Source: JAGPUQ01 sp050179115
GTDB lineage: Bacteria; Pseudomonadota; Gammaproteobacteria; Pseudomonadales; Porticoccaceae
DNA length: 47,803 nucleotides
Assembly (NCBI GenBank): GCA_050179115.1
Contig: JBFXFL010000020.1
Span: 1-47,803, forward strand
Direction of reading: 5' to 3'
The position numbers and the translations under genes are program-made. A model generated the notes under the pieces. It made no database searches, had not been told where the DNA came from, and saw nothing but the letters and a program-made list of their open reading frames with translations. Position 1 is the stretch's first letter. The number at the start of each line of letters is the position of its first letter. Below are positions 9,403 to 17,971 of this stretch, piece by piece.

Positions 9403-10695
9403 ATGGGTAAAAATGTCGTGGTACTCGGCACCCAGTGGGGTGACGAAGGCAAGGGCAAGATCGTCGACCTGCTCACCGACGAGGCCAAGGTGGTGGTGCG
9501 CTTTCAGGGCGGCCACAACGCCGGCCACACGCTGGTGATCGATGGCGCCAAGACCGTGCTGCATCTGATCCCCTCGGGGATTCTCCGCGCCGGCGTGAGC
9601 TGTCTGATCGGCAACGGCGTGGTGCTCGCGCCCGACGCCCTGCTCAAGGAAATGGGCGAGCTGGAAACGCGCGGCGTACCCGTGCGCGAGCGCCTCAAAC
9701 TGTCGCCGGCCTGTCCGCTGATCCTGCCCTGCCATGTGGCGCTCGATCTCGCCCGCGAACAGGCGCGCGGCGCGGCGCGCATCGGCACCACGGGGCGCGG
9801 CATCGGCCCCGCCTACGAAGACAAGGTGGCACGGCGCGGCCTGCGCGTGGGCGATCTGTTCAAGGGTCCAGTGTTCGCCGAACGCCTGCGCGAACTCATC
9901 GACTTTCACAATTTCATGCTGAGCCGCTATTACAACGTGGCCGTATGCGATGCGAGCGCCATCCTCGTTCAAGCCGAAATCTGGGCCGAGCAGTTGCGCC
10001 CGCTGCTTGCCGATGTCACCAGCAGCCTGCACCGCACCCGCCTCGCCGGCGAAAACATCCTGTTCGAAGGTGCCCAGGGTTCGCTGCTCGACATCGACCA
10101 CGGCACCTACCCGTTCGTGACTTCCTCGAACACCACCGCCGGCGGCACCGCCACCGGCAGCGGCTTCGGTCCGCTCTATCTCGACTATGTGCTGGGCATC
10201 ACCAAGGCCTACACCACCCGCGTCGGCTCCGGACCCTTTCCCACCGAGTTGTTTTGCGATGTGGGCAGGCATCTGTCGGCGCGCGGCAGCGAGTTCGGCT
10301 CCACCACCGGGCGGCCGCGCCGCTGCGGCTGGTTCGACGCCGTCGCCCTGCGCACCGCGGCGCGGATCAACAGTATTTCGGGGCTCTGCCTGACCAAGCT
10401 CGATGTGCTGGACGGCCTCACCGAGGTGAAAATTTGCGTCGGTTATCGCAATGCCGCCGGCATGGAAATCGAATCGCCATCCCACGCCGACGACTACGCG
10501 GACATCGTGCCGGTCTACGAGACGCTGCCGGGCTGGAGCGATTCGACGTCCGGCGCGACCTCACTCGCACAACTGCCAACCGCCGCGCGCGCCTACATCG
10601 CGCGTATCGAAGCGGTCACCGGGGTTCCGATCGACATCATTTCCACCGGGCCGGACCGGGTGGAAACCATCATTCTGCGGCATCCGTTTCACTGA
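9403..10695 (+). CDS. purA: Adenylosuccinate synthetase
   Basis: PurA joins IMP and aspartate with GTP hydrolysis, the first committed step to AMP. The 430-residue protein opens MGKNVVVLGTQWGDEGKGK, containing the P-loop-like GDEGKGK with the catalytic Asp. FQGGHNAGHT, with the catalytic His, follows. Further markers are IGTTGRGIGPAYEDK, FEGAQGSLLDIDHGTYPFVTSSN and GSGPFPTE. The start lies 12 bp after hisZ, so the two are probably co-transcribed. A short GC-rich terminator follows. Confidence 0.98.
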   Translation: MGKNVVVLGTQWGDEGKGKIVDLLTDEAKVVVRFQGGHNAGHTLVIDGAKTVLHLIPSGILRAGVSCLIGNGVVLAPDALLKEMGELETRGVPVRERLKLSPACPLILPCHVALDLAREQARGAARIGTTGRGIGPAYEDKVARRGLRVGDLFKGPVFAERLRELIDFHNFMLSRYYNVAVCDASAILVQAEIWAEQLRPLLADVTSSLHRTRLAGENILFEGAQGSLLDIDHGTYPFVTSSNTTAGGTATGSGFGPLYLDYVLGITKAYTTRVGSGPFPTELFCDVGRHLSARGSEFGSTTGRPRRCGWFDAVALRTAARINSISGLCLTKLDVLDGLTEVKICVGYRNAAGMEIESPSHADDYADIVPVYETLPGWSDSTSGATSLAQLPTAARAYIARIEAVTGVPIDIISTGPDRVETIILRHPFH

Positions 10696-10704
10696 GGATC
10701 GATC

Positions 10705-10722
10705 CGCGCGGCGCGCGTTTTT
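10705..10722 (+). terminator. Possible terminator after purA
   Basis: CGCGC (10705-10709) and GCGCG (10713-10717) form a short stem around GGC, followed by five T (10718-10722). It lies 10 bp after the purA stop. The stem is only five base pairs but all G:C. Confidence 0.5.
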
Positions 10723-10808
10723 CCTGGCGCGGCTGTCACATTTCCGCGCTTGAAATCGCCGCGCTTTAACCGCACCATTCGCGGCCTTCCCGCCGCCGGG
10801 AGACTTTC

Positions 10809-12737
10809 TTGAATCGCATTTCACACCAGAACCACGACGTCGAGTGGAACGCCGTCCGCGCGGCCGACCTGTACGGCATCGAATACTGGGGCGCCGGCCA
10901 TTTTCAGGTGTCCGCGGACGGCCTGGTCCAGGTCACCGCGGAAACCGGCGGCGGGCGCGGCACCATCAACCTGCTCGATATCGTCGATGGTTTGAGCGAG
11001 CGCGGCCTGCCCATGCCGGTGCTGCTGCGCATCGAGAACCTGCTCGACGCCCAGATCGCCCAGATCAACGAGAGTTTCGCCCGCGCCATTGCGCAATCGG
11101 GCTATCGCGGCCGTTATCGCGGCGTGTTCCCCATCAAGGTCAACCAGCAGTCGCAGATCATCGAAGAAGTAGCGAGTTTCGGCGCCCGCTTCGGTCACGG
11201 TCTGGAAGCCGGCAGCAAGGCCGAACTGCTGATCGCACTCGCCACGCTGGAGGCGATGAACGGCTATATCGTCTGCAACGGTTACAAGGACGAGGAGTTC
11301 ATCAACCTCGGCCTGATGGCGCAAAAACTCGGCTACCGGATTTTTTTCGTGGTGGAAACACCCGCCGAACTGCCGCTCCTGATCCAGTGCAGCAAGGCCG
11401 CCGGCATTCGCCCGCGCATCGGCGCGCGCGTCAAGCTGTCATCCCGGGTCAGTGGCCACTGGAACGCCACCAGCGGCGATCGCAGTATCTTTGGCCTGAC
11501 CTCGATGCAGTTGATCGATCTGGTGGACACCCTCAAGGCCCACGCCATGCTCGACTGCATGGAAATGCTGCATGTGCATCTGGGCTCGCAGATTCCCAAC
11601 ATCCGCGACATCCGCACCGGCGTGATGGAAGCCTGCCGCTACTACGTCGATCTGGTGCGCGAAGGCGCCCCGCTGGGCAATCTCGATCTCGGCGGCGGGC
11701 TCGCGGTGGACTACGAGGGCAGCCGCTCCAGCCACACCCACAGCATGAACTACTCGATGGAGGAGTACTGCCTCGATATCGTCGAGGTGGTGATGAGCAT
11801 TCTGGATCCGCACGAGATACCGCATCCGACCATCGTCACCGAATCGGGGCGTGCGCTGGTCGCCTACGGTTCGGTGCTGCTGTTCAACATTCTCGATGTC
11901 ACCCGTTTCGAAGCGCACGCGCTGCCCGACCAAGTGCCGGAATCCGAACACGAGAACGTCCACAACCTGTGGGACGTGCTGAAGTCGATTACCCTCGAGC
12001 GCGCCCAGGAGTGCTACAACGACGCACTCTTCTATCGCGACGAAATTCGGGATCTGTTCCGGCGCGGCCAGATCAGCCTGCGCTCGCGCGCGCTGGCCGA
12101 AAACGTCACGCTGGAAATTCTTCAGCGTATTAAAACCGTCATCATCGGCAACGAAGATGAATATCCGGAACTGGCCGGGCTGGAAGAAGCGCTCGCCGAC
12201 ATCTATTACGGCAACTTCAGTGTGTTCCAGTCGCTGCCGGATATCTGGGCCATCGACCAGGTGTTCCCGATCATGCCGATTCATCGCCTCGACGAACTGC
12301 CCACACGCCAGGCAATCCTCGCCGACATCACCTGCGACTGCGATGGCAAGATCGATCGCTTCGCCTGGGACGGTACGCTCAACAACACGCTGCCGGTGCA
12401 TCCGCTCGTCGAGGGCAAGGAATATTACCTGGGCGCATTCCTGGTCGGTGCCTATCAGGAAACCCTGGGCGATCTCCACAATCTGCTCGGCGACACCCAT
12501 GTGGTCAGCGTGCGCATCAATGTCGACGGCAGTTTCGATTACGTCAAGGAAGTCGAAGGCGACAGCGTCGCCGACGTGCTGAGCTACGTCGAGTATCACC
12601 CCCAGACCCTGCTGCAGAAATTCCGCAACAGCGCGGAACAGGGCGTGCGCGCCGGGCTCATCACGGCTACCGAACGCCAGCAACTGGTGGAGCTGTACGC
12701 CACCGGATTGCGCGGCTACACCTACTTCGAGCGTTGA
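10809..12737 (+). CDS. speA: Biosynthetic arginine decarboxylase
   Basis: PLP enzyme that turns arginine into agmatine, the entry to putrescine. At 642 residues it is close to E. coli SpeA. VFPIKVNQQ contains the PLP lysine (K110). HVHLGSQIPNIRDI, LDLGGGLAVDYEG and TESGRALVAYGS are alanine-racemase-fold signatures. The C-terminal SVADVLSYVEYHPQTL is typical of SpeA. The start is TTG at 10809, chosen because GGGAGA lies six bases upstream and the conserved sequence begins at once. The two following genes make spermidine by the carboxy(nor)spermidine route, so this is the first gene of a polyamine operon. Agmatine still needs conversion to putrescine by enzymes not seen here. Confidence 0.96.
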   Translation: MNRISHQNHDVEWNAVRAADLYGIEYWGAGHFQVSADGLVQVTAETGGGRGTINLLDIVDGLSERGLPMPVLLRIENLLDAQIAQINESFARAIAQSGYRGRYRGVFPIKVNQQSQIIEEVASFGARFGHGLEAGSKAELLIALATLEAMNGYIVCNGYKDEEFINLGLMAQKLGYRIFFVVETPAELPLLIQCSKAAGIRPRIGARVKLSSRVSGHWNATSGDRSIFGLTSMQLIDLVDTLKAHAMLDCMEMLHVHLGSQIPNIRDIRTGVMEACRYYVDLVREGAPLGNLDLGGGLAVDYEGSRSSHTHSMNYSMEEYCLDIVEVVMSILDPHEIPHPTIVTESGRALVAYGSVLLFNILDVTRFEAHALPDQVPESEHENVHNLWDVLKSITLERAQECYNDALFYRDEIRDLFRRGQISLRSRALAENVTLEILQRIKTVIIGNEDEYPELAGLEEALADIYYGNFSVFQSLPDIWAIDQVFPIMPIHRLDELPTRQAILADITCDCDGKIDRFAWDGTLNNTLPVHPLVEGKEYYLGAFLVGAYQETLGDLHNLLGDTHVVSVRINVDGSFDYVKEVEGDSVADVLSYVEYHPQTLLQKFRNSAEQGVRAGLITATERQQLVELYATGLRGYTYFER

Positions 12738-12751
12738 GCGAGGACTATCCC

Positions 12752-13930
12752 ATGGCAAGGGTGTTGATTGTCGGCGCCGGCGGCGTCGGCCAGGTGGTGA
12801 CCCACAAGTGCGCGCAGGTGCCCGAGGTGTTTTCCCACATCGTGCTCGCCAGTCGCACCAAATCCAAATGCGATGCCATCGCGGCACAGCTCACGCGCCC
12901 CATCGAGACCGCGGAAATCGACGCCGACAATGTCCCGCAACTTTCGGCGCTGATCGCGCGCGTGCGGCCCGACCTGGTAATCAATGTCGCACTGCCCTAT
13001 CAGGATCTGAACATCATGGACGCCTGTCTCGCGACCGGCGTGAATTATCTCGATACCGCCAACTACGAGCCGCGCCACCTGGCCAAGTTCGAGTATTCCT
13101 GGCAGTGGGCCTACCACGAACGCTTTCGCGAACGCGGCCTGATGGCGCTGCTGGGCAGCGGCTTCGATCCCGGCGTTACCAATGTCTTCACCGCCTGGTT
13201 GCGCAAACACAAACTCGACCGCATCCGCGAGCTCGACATCATCGACTGCAACGCCGGCGAGCATGGTCAGGCCTTTGCCACCAACTTCAACCCGGAGATC
13301 AACATACGCGAAGTAACCGCGAAGGGCCGCTACTGGGATGGCGGCCAGTGGCGCGAAACCGATCCGCTCAGCGTGCATCGCGAGTTCGATTTCCCGGAAG
13401 GCATCGGGCCGCGCAAGATTTTTCTGATGTACCACGAGGAGCTGGAATCCCTGGTCAAACATCTGCCGGAAATCGAAACCGCGCGTTTCTGGATGACCTT
13501 CTCCGACAATTACCTCAAGCACCTGGAAGTGCTGCAAAACGTCGGCATGACGCGCATCGACCCGGTGCTCTACAACGGCCAGGAGATCGTGCCGCTCCAG
13601 TTTCTCAAGGCCGTGCTGCCCGATCCCGGCAGCCTAGGCCCGCTCACCAAGGGCCGCACCTGCATCGGCTGCGTCGCCACCGGCACCCGCGCCGGCCGCG
13701 AGGAGACGCACTACGTCTACAACATCTGCGACCATGAGGCCTGCTACCGGGAAGTCGGTTCCCAGGCGATCTCCTACACCACCGGCGTGCCGGCGATGAT
13801 CGGGGCACTGATGATGCTCACCGGCAAATGGCAGGGCGCCGGCGTGTTCAACATGGAACAGCTCGACCCGGACCCCTTCATGGACGCACTCAACCAGTAC
13901 GGGCTGCCGTGGCACGCGACCACTTTGTAG
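12752..13930 (+). CDS. Carboxynorspermidine/carboxyspermidine dehydrogenase (saccharopine dehydrogenase family)
   Basis: Family members condense aspartate semialdehyde with a diamine and reduce the Schiff base to carboxynorspermidine or carboxyspermidine. The 392-residue protein has an N-terminal Rossmann motif VLIVGAGGVGQVV (residues 4-16). DTANYEPRH, GFDPGVTNVF and IDCNAGEHGQAFATNFNPEINIR segments characterise the Lys1-like dehydrogenases of this pathway. The ATG at 12752 with GAGG eight bases upstream is preferred over a TTG that overlaps the speA stop. It lies between speA and the matching decarboxylase, which strongly supports the assignment. Whether putrescine or diaminopropane is the substrate cannot be told from sequence; the SpeA neighbour favours putrescine and thus spermidine. 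Confidence 0.9.
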   Translation: MARVLIVGAGGVGQVVTHKCAQVPEVFSHIVLASRTKSKCDAIAAQLTRPIETAEIDADNVPQLSALIARVRPDLVINVALPYQDLNIMDACLATGVNYLDTANYEPRHLAKFEYSWQWAYHERFRERGLMALLGSGFDPGVTNVFTAWLRKHKLDRIRELDIIDCNAGEHGQAFATNFNPEINIREVTAKGRYWDGGQWRETDPLSVHREFDFPEGIGPRKIFLMYHEELESLVKHLPEIETARFWMTFSDNYLKHLEVLQNVGMTRIDPVLYNGQEIVPLQFLKAVLPDPGSLGPLTKGRTCIGCVATGTRAGREETHYVYNICDHEACYREVGSQAISYTTGVPAMIGALMMLTGKWQGAGVFNMEQLDPDPFMDALNQYGLPWHATTL

Positions 13931-15075
13931 ACTTCGACGCGGCGCGCGTCCCCTCGCCCTGCTTCGTGGTGGACGAGGCGGCGCTCGAGGACAATCTCAG
14001 GCTATTGCAGCGCGTGCAAACGGAAAGCGGCGCCCGGGTGCTGCTCGCGCTCAAGGCCTTTTCGATGTTCAGTCTGGCGCCGCTGGTGCGCCGCTATCTC
14101 GCCGGCACCTGCGCCAGCGGCCTGTTCGAGGCACGCCTGGGGCGCGAGGAATTCGGCGGCGAAGTGCATACCTTCTGCGCCGCCTATCGCGATGCGGATT
14201 TCGACGCCGTGCTGGCGCTCTCCGATCACGTCGTCTTCAATTCCATGCGTCAGTGGCAGCACTTTCGCGCGCGCGCACTGGCCGCCCGGGCGACCCGGCC
14301 CGGCTTGCGTTTCGGCCTGCGCGTGAATCCGCGTCACTCCGAGGGCGCCACGCCGCTCTACGATCCCTGCGCGCCCGGCTCGCGGCTCGGTATTCCGGTG
14401 GAGGATTTCACCGGCGCCGATCTCACCGGAATCTCCGGATTGCACTTCCATACCCTGTGTGAACAGGATCTGCCGCCGCTGGCGCGTACCCTGGCCGCCG
14501 TCGAGGCACAGTTCGCGCCCTGGCTCGCACAGATGGAGTGGATCAATTTCGGCGGCGGCCATCACATCACCCGCGCCGATTATCAGGTGGACGCACTGAT
14601 CGCCCTGAGTCGCGACTTCCGCGCCCGCCGCGGCGTCGCGGTCTATCTGGAACCCGGTGAAGCCGTGGCCCTCAATGCCGGCGTGCTGGTGACGGAAGTG
14701 CTGGACCTCAAGCGCAACGATCTGGAGCTCGCCATTCTCGACACCTCCGCCACCTGCCATATGCCGGACGTGATCGAAATGCCCTACCGGCCGCGCATCT
14801 ACGGCGCGGCCGCTGCGGGCGAGCTGCCCCACAGCTACCGTCTGGGCGGACAGACCTGTCTCGCCGGCGACGTCATCGGGGATTACAGCTTTGCCGCGCC
14901 CCTGCGCATCGGCCAGCGCCTGCTGTTCGCCGACATGGCCCACTACACCATGGTCAAGACCAATACCTTCAACGGCGTCCCTTTGCCCGCGATCGCGGTC
15001 TGGAACTCCACCACCGACGCGCTGCGGCTGGTGCGCGAGTTCGACTACCGGGATTTTCGCGATCGCCTGTCCTGA
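13909..15075 (+). CDS. nspC: Carboxynorspermidine/carboxyspermidine decarboxylase
   Basis: PLP enzyme that removes CO2 from carboxy(nor)spermidine to give (nor)spermidine. The alanine-racemase-fold start PSPCFVVDEAALEDNL is followed by LLALKAFS with the PLP lysine (K49). Later markers are ISGLHFHTLCEQ, NFGGGHHITRADY, YLEPGEAVALNAG, DTSATCHMPDVIEMPYRP and LAGDVIGDYSF. I chose GTG at 13909, which overlaps the preceding gene by 22 bp. The next in-frame candidates fall inside conserved sequence. Length is 388 residues, close to the Vibrio enzyme. The overlap implies coupled expression with the dehydrogenase. Confidence 0.92.
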   Translation: MARDHFVDFDAARVPSPCFVVDEAALEDNLRLLQRVQTESGARVLLALKAFSMFSLAPLVRRYLAGTCASGLFEARLGREEFGGEVHTFCAAYRDADFDAVLALSDHVVFNSMRQWQHFRARALAARATRPGLRFGLRVNPRHSEGATPLYDPCAPGSRLGIPVEDFTGADLTGISGLHFHTLCEQDLPPLARTLAAVEAQFAPWLAQMEWINFGGGHHITRADYQVDALIALSRDFRARRGVAVYLEPGEAVALNAGVLVTEVLDLKRNDLELAILDTSATCHMPDVIEMPYRPRIYGAAAAGELPHSYRLGGQTCLAGDVIGDYSFAAPLRIGQRLLFADMAHYTMVKTNTFNGVPLPAIAVWNSTTDALRLVREFDYRDFRDRLS

Positions 15076-15145
15076 ACCTGAGCTCGGCATTGCCAGCGCG
15101 CACTGCGAATGCCACCATCGGCGTTCCCTGTGACGGACTCCGACC

Positions 15146-15442
15146 ATGACCTGGCACACCTTCACCCTGACCCGCGCGCAACGCGCCGAGCAGGAAACCG
15201 AACTTCAGATGGCGTTCGATCTCTGCTTTGCCGCCGCTGCGGGACCGGACGACATGGCGCTGCTGACGGCGGACGAAAGCGATGGTGAGCGGCGCTATTA
15301 CGCCTCGCCCGGCATGCTGCCCTGGGCTGCGAATCTGCTGACCCAGTACGGTGCCCTACCCTGCGCGCCGCCCGCACCCGCCGGGCTGCGTCTTGTTGTG
15401 GGCCATCAAGGTGATATCGAGGAACTGCTGGGCCTGCGCTGA
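15146..15442 (+). CDS. Small hypothetical protein, 98 residues
   Basis: I do not recognise this protein. It begins MTWHTFTLTRAQRAEQETEL. It has a hydrophobic middle (FDLCFAAAAGPDDMALLT), a tyrosine- and tryptophan-bearing segment (RRYYASPGMLPWAANLL) and ends in GDIEELLGLR. No signal peptide or clear membrane helix is visible. Third codon positions are strongly G/C like the neighbours, which supports real coding. The ribosome binding site is weak. It starts 70 bp after nspC on the same strand, so it may be the last gene of the polyamine operon; a strong -35 element follows its stop. Confidence 0.6.
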   Translation: MTWHTFTLTRAQRAEQETELQMAFDLCFAAAAGPDDMALLTADESDGERRYYASPGMLPWAANLLTQYGALPCAPPAPAGLRLVVGHQGDIEELLGLR

Positions 15443-15467
15443 ACGCTGTGCCCGTCGTGCGTGCGCC

Positions 15468-15497
15468 TTGACAAGCTTTCGCGCCCGGCCCTAGTGT
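15468..15497 (+). promoter_or_regulatory. Candidate promoter for the alcohol dehydrogenase gene
   Basis: A perfect -35 element TTGACA (15468-15473) is followed after 18 bases by TAGTGT (15492-15497), a weak -10. It lies between the small hypothetical gene and the dehydrogenase and would give a leader of roughly 70 nucleotides. The poor -10 suggests activator dependence or a wrong call. Confidence 0.35.
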
Positions 15498-15572
15498 GAG
15501 CCGGGCGGTTCCGACCATCACCTCGAACCACAGAAGCCTCAACCCTCCGTCAAAAATAACAGGAGTCACGCC

Positions 15573-16625
15573 ATGAAAGCCGCCGTACTCGAAGCCTTCA
15601 ACAAGCCCTTTGTCATTCACTCGAACTGGCCGGAACCCAAATGCGGGCCGGACGATGCGATCATCAAGGTGGCCGCCAATGGCGTCTGCCGCAGCGACTG
15701 GCACGTCTGTGTCGGCGACTGGGGCTGGCTCGGTCTGCAACCCGAACTGCCCCACGTCATCGGCCATGAGTTCGTCGGCGAAGTGGCGGAAATCGGCGCC
15801 AATGTCAAAAAATTCCGGGTCGGCGACCGCGTCGTCTGTCCGTTCAACCTGGGCTGCGGCACCTGCGAATACTGCGCAAGTGGACACCAGAACACCTGTG
15901 CCGAGGGGAACCTCGCAGGTTTCGCTACCTCCGGCGGCTACGGCCAGTACGCCCACATCCTCAAGGCTGATCTGAATCTCATCAACCTGCCCGACTCCGT
16001 ACCCTTCACCGATGCCGCCAGCATGGGCTGCCGCTTCATGACGTCGTTTCACGGCATCGTGGATCAGGTGAAGGTGGCCGCCGGCGAATGGGTGGCGATT
16101 CACGGCTGCGGCGGCATCGGCCTGGCCGCCACCCAGATCGCCAACGCCATGGGCGCCAATGTGATTGCGGTGGACATCAATGACAAGTCGCTGGAGGTCG
16201 CCCGCAAGATGGGCGCGGTGCACACCGTCAACGCGGCGAAGACCAACCCCGCCGAGGCCATCAAGGAGCTGACACGCGGTGGCGCTCATGTCTCGGTCGA
16301 TGCGCTCGGCATTGCCACGACTTGTCTGAATTCAATCATGAGTCTGCGCAAACGCGGCCGCCACTTGCAGATCGGTCTCACGACGCAGGCCGAAAAGGGT
16401 TTCGTGGCGCTGCCCGTCGACATGATCGTGGCGATGGAGCTGCAATTCATCGGCACCATCGGTATGCAGCCGCGCCGCTACAACTCGATGCTCAACATGG
16501 TGGAGAGCGGCAAGCTGCGCCCGGGCGAGATGGTCACCAATGTGTTTCCGATCGAGAAAGCGTCCGGCGTCATCGAGTCGATGGCGAGCTTCGGCACCGT
16601 CGGCACCACCGTGATTCAGTGGTGA
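15573..16625 (+). CDS. Zinc-dependent alcohol dehydrogenase (MDR superfamily)
   Basis: Medium-chain NAD(P)-dependent dehydrogenase, 350 residues. Catalytic zinc ligands are Cys in GVCRSDWH and His-Glu in IGHEFVGEV. The structural zinc site is the four-cysteine block CGTCEYCASGHQNTC. The Rossmann motif is IHGCGGIGLAATQIA, with an Asp after the second strand (VDINDKS), which points to NAD rather than NADP. A good AGGAG (15561-15565) precedes the ATG. It has its own likely promoter and converges on the luciferase-like oxidoreductase gene 48 bp away. The substrate cannot be told from sequence. Confidence 0.92.
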   Translation: MKAAVLEAFNKPFVIHSNWPEPKCGPDDAIIKVAANGVCRSDWHVCVGDWGWLGLQPELPHVIGHEFVGEVAEIGANVKKFRVGDRVVCPFNLGCGTCEYCASGHQNTCAEGNLAGFATSGGYGQYAHILKADLNLINLPDSVPFTDAASMGCRFMTSFHGIVDQVKVAAGEWVAIHGCGGIGLAATQIANAMGANVIAVDINDKSLEVARKMGAVHTVNAAKTNPAEAIKELTRGGAHVSVDALGIATTCLNSIMSLRKRGRHLQIGLTTQAEKGFVALPVDMIVAMELQFIGTIGMQPRRYNSMLNMVESGKLRPGEMVTNVFPIEKASGVIESMASFGTVGTTVIQW

Positions 16626-16638
16626 ATTCCCGCCTGTA

Positions 16639-16663
16639 CTGGACGGCGCCCAGCGCCGTCCAG
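16639..16663. terminator. Strong hairpin between convergent genes
   Basis: CTGGACGGCGC (16639-16649) and GCGCCGTCCAG (16653-16663) pair perfectly over 11 bp around a CCA loop. It lies between two converging stop codons (16625 and 16674). No T-run follows on either strand, so it is a likely 3'-end stabiliser or weak bidirectional terminator rather than a textbook one. Confidence 0.55.
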
Positions 16664-16673
16664 CGCACCCGCC

Positions 16674-17714
16674 TCAGCGCCGGAAGCCCGTAAACACGGC
16701 GGGAAGTCGGCGGATATCCTGCACCAGATCCGGCGGCAGATCCGCCGGCACCGCGGTGGCAACGCTGGCAAAAATCGCATCGGAGGCGTTGCCAAAGCGT
16801 TGCGCAATCGCCGTGACAAGTTCGTCGTGACGGCCGATCGCCGCAAACAGATGCACCACGTCATCCGGGATTTCCGCTGCGATGCTGTCCCACTGCCCGG
16901 CCTTGGTCATGCGATTGAGCCTGGCGCCCAGCTCCTCCAGCCCGTGGCGGGCCAGCACCGGCCAGTAGGCTGGCGTGGACGCGTAGAACGCCACCCGATA
17001 GCGGACCCATTCGATCATGCGGGCGACGGTTTCGTTATCGGGTCCGGTGGCGATAAAACCGCCGCCCGAGATTTCGAAGTGTTCCCGCTGGCGTCCGCCG
17101 CGCGCCCAGCCGGTAGCGAGTTCCGGCAATACCACCTGTTCCAGATAGGCACGGGTACAGAACGGATGCAGACGCACGCCGTCACAGACCTCGCCGGCCA
17201 CCCGCAGCATCGCCGGACCCACGGCGGCGATGGTGACGGCGGGCGGCGGTCCCGGAAAATTTTCGGGCACGAAATTCGGCGTCATCAGGGTGAAGCGATA
17301 GTGCTCGCCGCGAAACTCCAGCGGACCTTCACCTTTCCAGCACGCCCAGATCGCGCGCAGCGCCTGCACATATTCGCGCATGCGCGGCGCCGGCGCCGAC
17401 CAGGGCACGCTGAAGCGATGCTCGTTGTGGGCCTTGATCTGGCTGCCCAGACCCAGCACCACCCGCCCGGGCGCCGCCGCCTGCAAGTCCCAGCCCGCAT
17501 TGGCGACCACCATGGGACTGCGGGCAAAGGCGATGGCGATGCCGGTGATCAGCTCCACGCGCTCGGTGACGGTGGCCGCCACCGCCAGCGGCAGGAACGG
17601 CTCGTGGGCGTTCTCCATGGTCATGATGCCGTCGTAGCCCGCGGCCTCAATGGCGCGGGCGGCTGCGGGCACCTTGCGCAGATTGTCCTGGGGAATGGTG
17701 GTAAATACCTTCAT
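16674..17714 (-). CDS. LLM class (luciferase-like) oxidoreductase, possibly F420-dependent
   Basis: A TIM-barrel flavin or F420 oxidoreductase of 346 residues. It starts MKVFTTIPQDNLRKVPAAAR and has the family segments AGYDGIMTMENAHEPFLPLAVAA, ITGIAIAFARSP and GRVVLGLGSQI. It also has PRMREYVQALRAIWACWKGEGPL and the mid-protein block VTIAAVGPAMLRVAGEVCDGVRLHPF. Closely similar proteins known to me are annotated as TIGR03617-like F420-dependent enzymes, mainly in actinobacteria and some marine proteobacteria. Cofactor and substrate cannot be proven here. The gene is alone on its strand, convergent with the alcohol dehydrogenase and divergent from ispB. Confidence 0.85.
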   Translation of the reverse strand: MKVFTTIPQDNLRKVPAAARAIEAAGYDGIMTMENAHEPFLPLAVAATVTERVELITGIAIAFARSPMVVANAGWDLQAAAPGRVVLGLGSQIKAHNEHRFSVPWSAPAPRMREYVQALRAIWACWKGEGPLEFRGEHYRFTLMTPNFVPENFPGPPPAVTIAAVGPAMLRVAGEVCDGVRLHPFCTRAYLEQVVLPELATGWARGGRQREHFEISGGGFIATGPDNETVARMIEWVRYRVAFYASTPAYWPVLARHGLEELGARLNRMTKAGQWDSIAAEIPDDVVHLFAAIGRHDELVTAIAQRFGNASDAIFASVATAVPADLPPDLVQDIRRLPAVFTGFRR

Positions 17715-17910
17715 GGGAAACCCTTCGAATCGAATACAGCGACAGGAGCCGGCGGATTACCCGCAACCGACGCGCTCGGATCCTGAAGCTTACCCCGACC
17801 ACGCCTCGCCACCCAGCGCGGCGCGCCGTTCCCGGCGATCACGCATGGCCGGGGTTATTTATTCGCTGCCCACCGGTTCTCTGCCCACCGAGTGTCCGAA
17901 ACTTGTTTCC

Positions 17911-17939
17911 TTGACAGTCACCGGAGCCACACCTAGCAT
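17911..17939 (+). promoter_or_regulatory. Likely sigma-70 promoter of ispB
   Basis: A perfect TTGACA (17911-17916), a 17-base spacer and TAGCAT (17934-17939, four of six) lie in the 257-bp divergent gap. Transcription would begin about 25 bases before the ispB start, the best promoter match in the window. Confidence 0.55.
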
Positions 17940-17971
17940 TTCCGCGCCTCCCCGCCGCGCCGTTGTACTCC

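Noticed and set aside
10844..12133. Arg-rich plus-strand frame inside speA
   Set aside because: Out-of-frame shadow of speA; no domain is recognisable.
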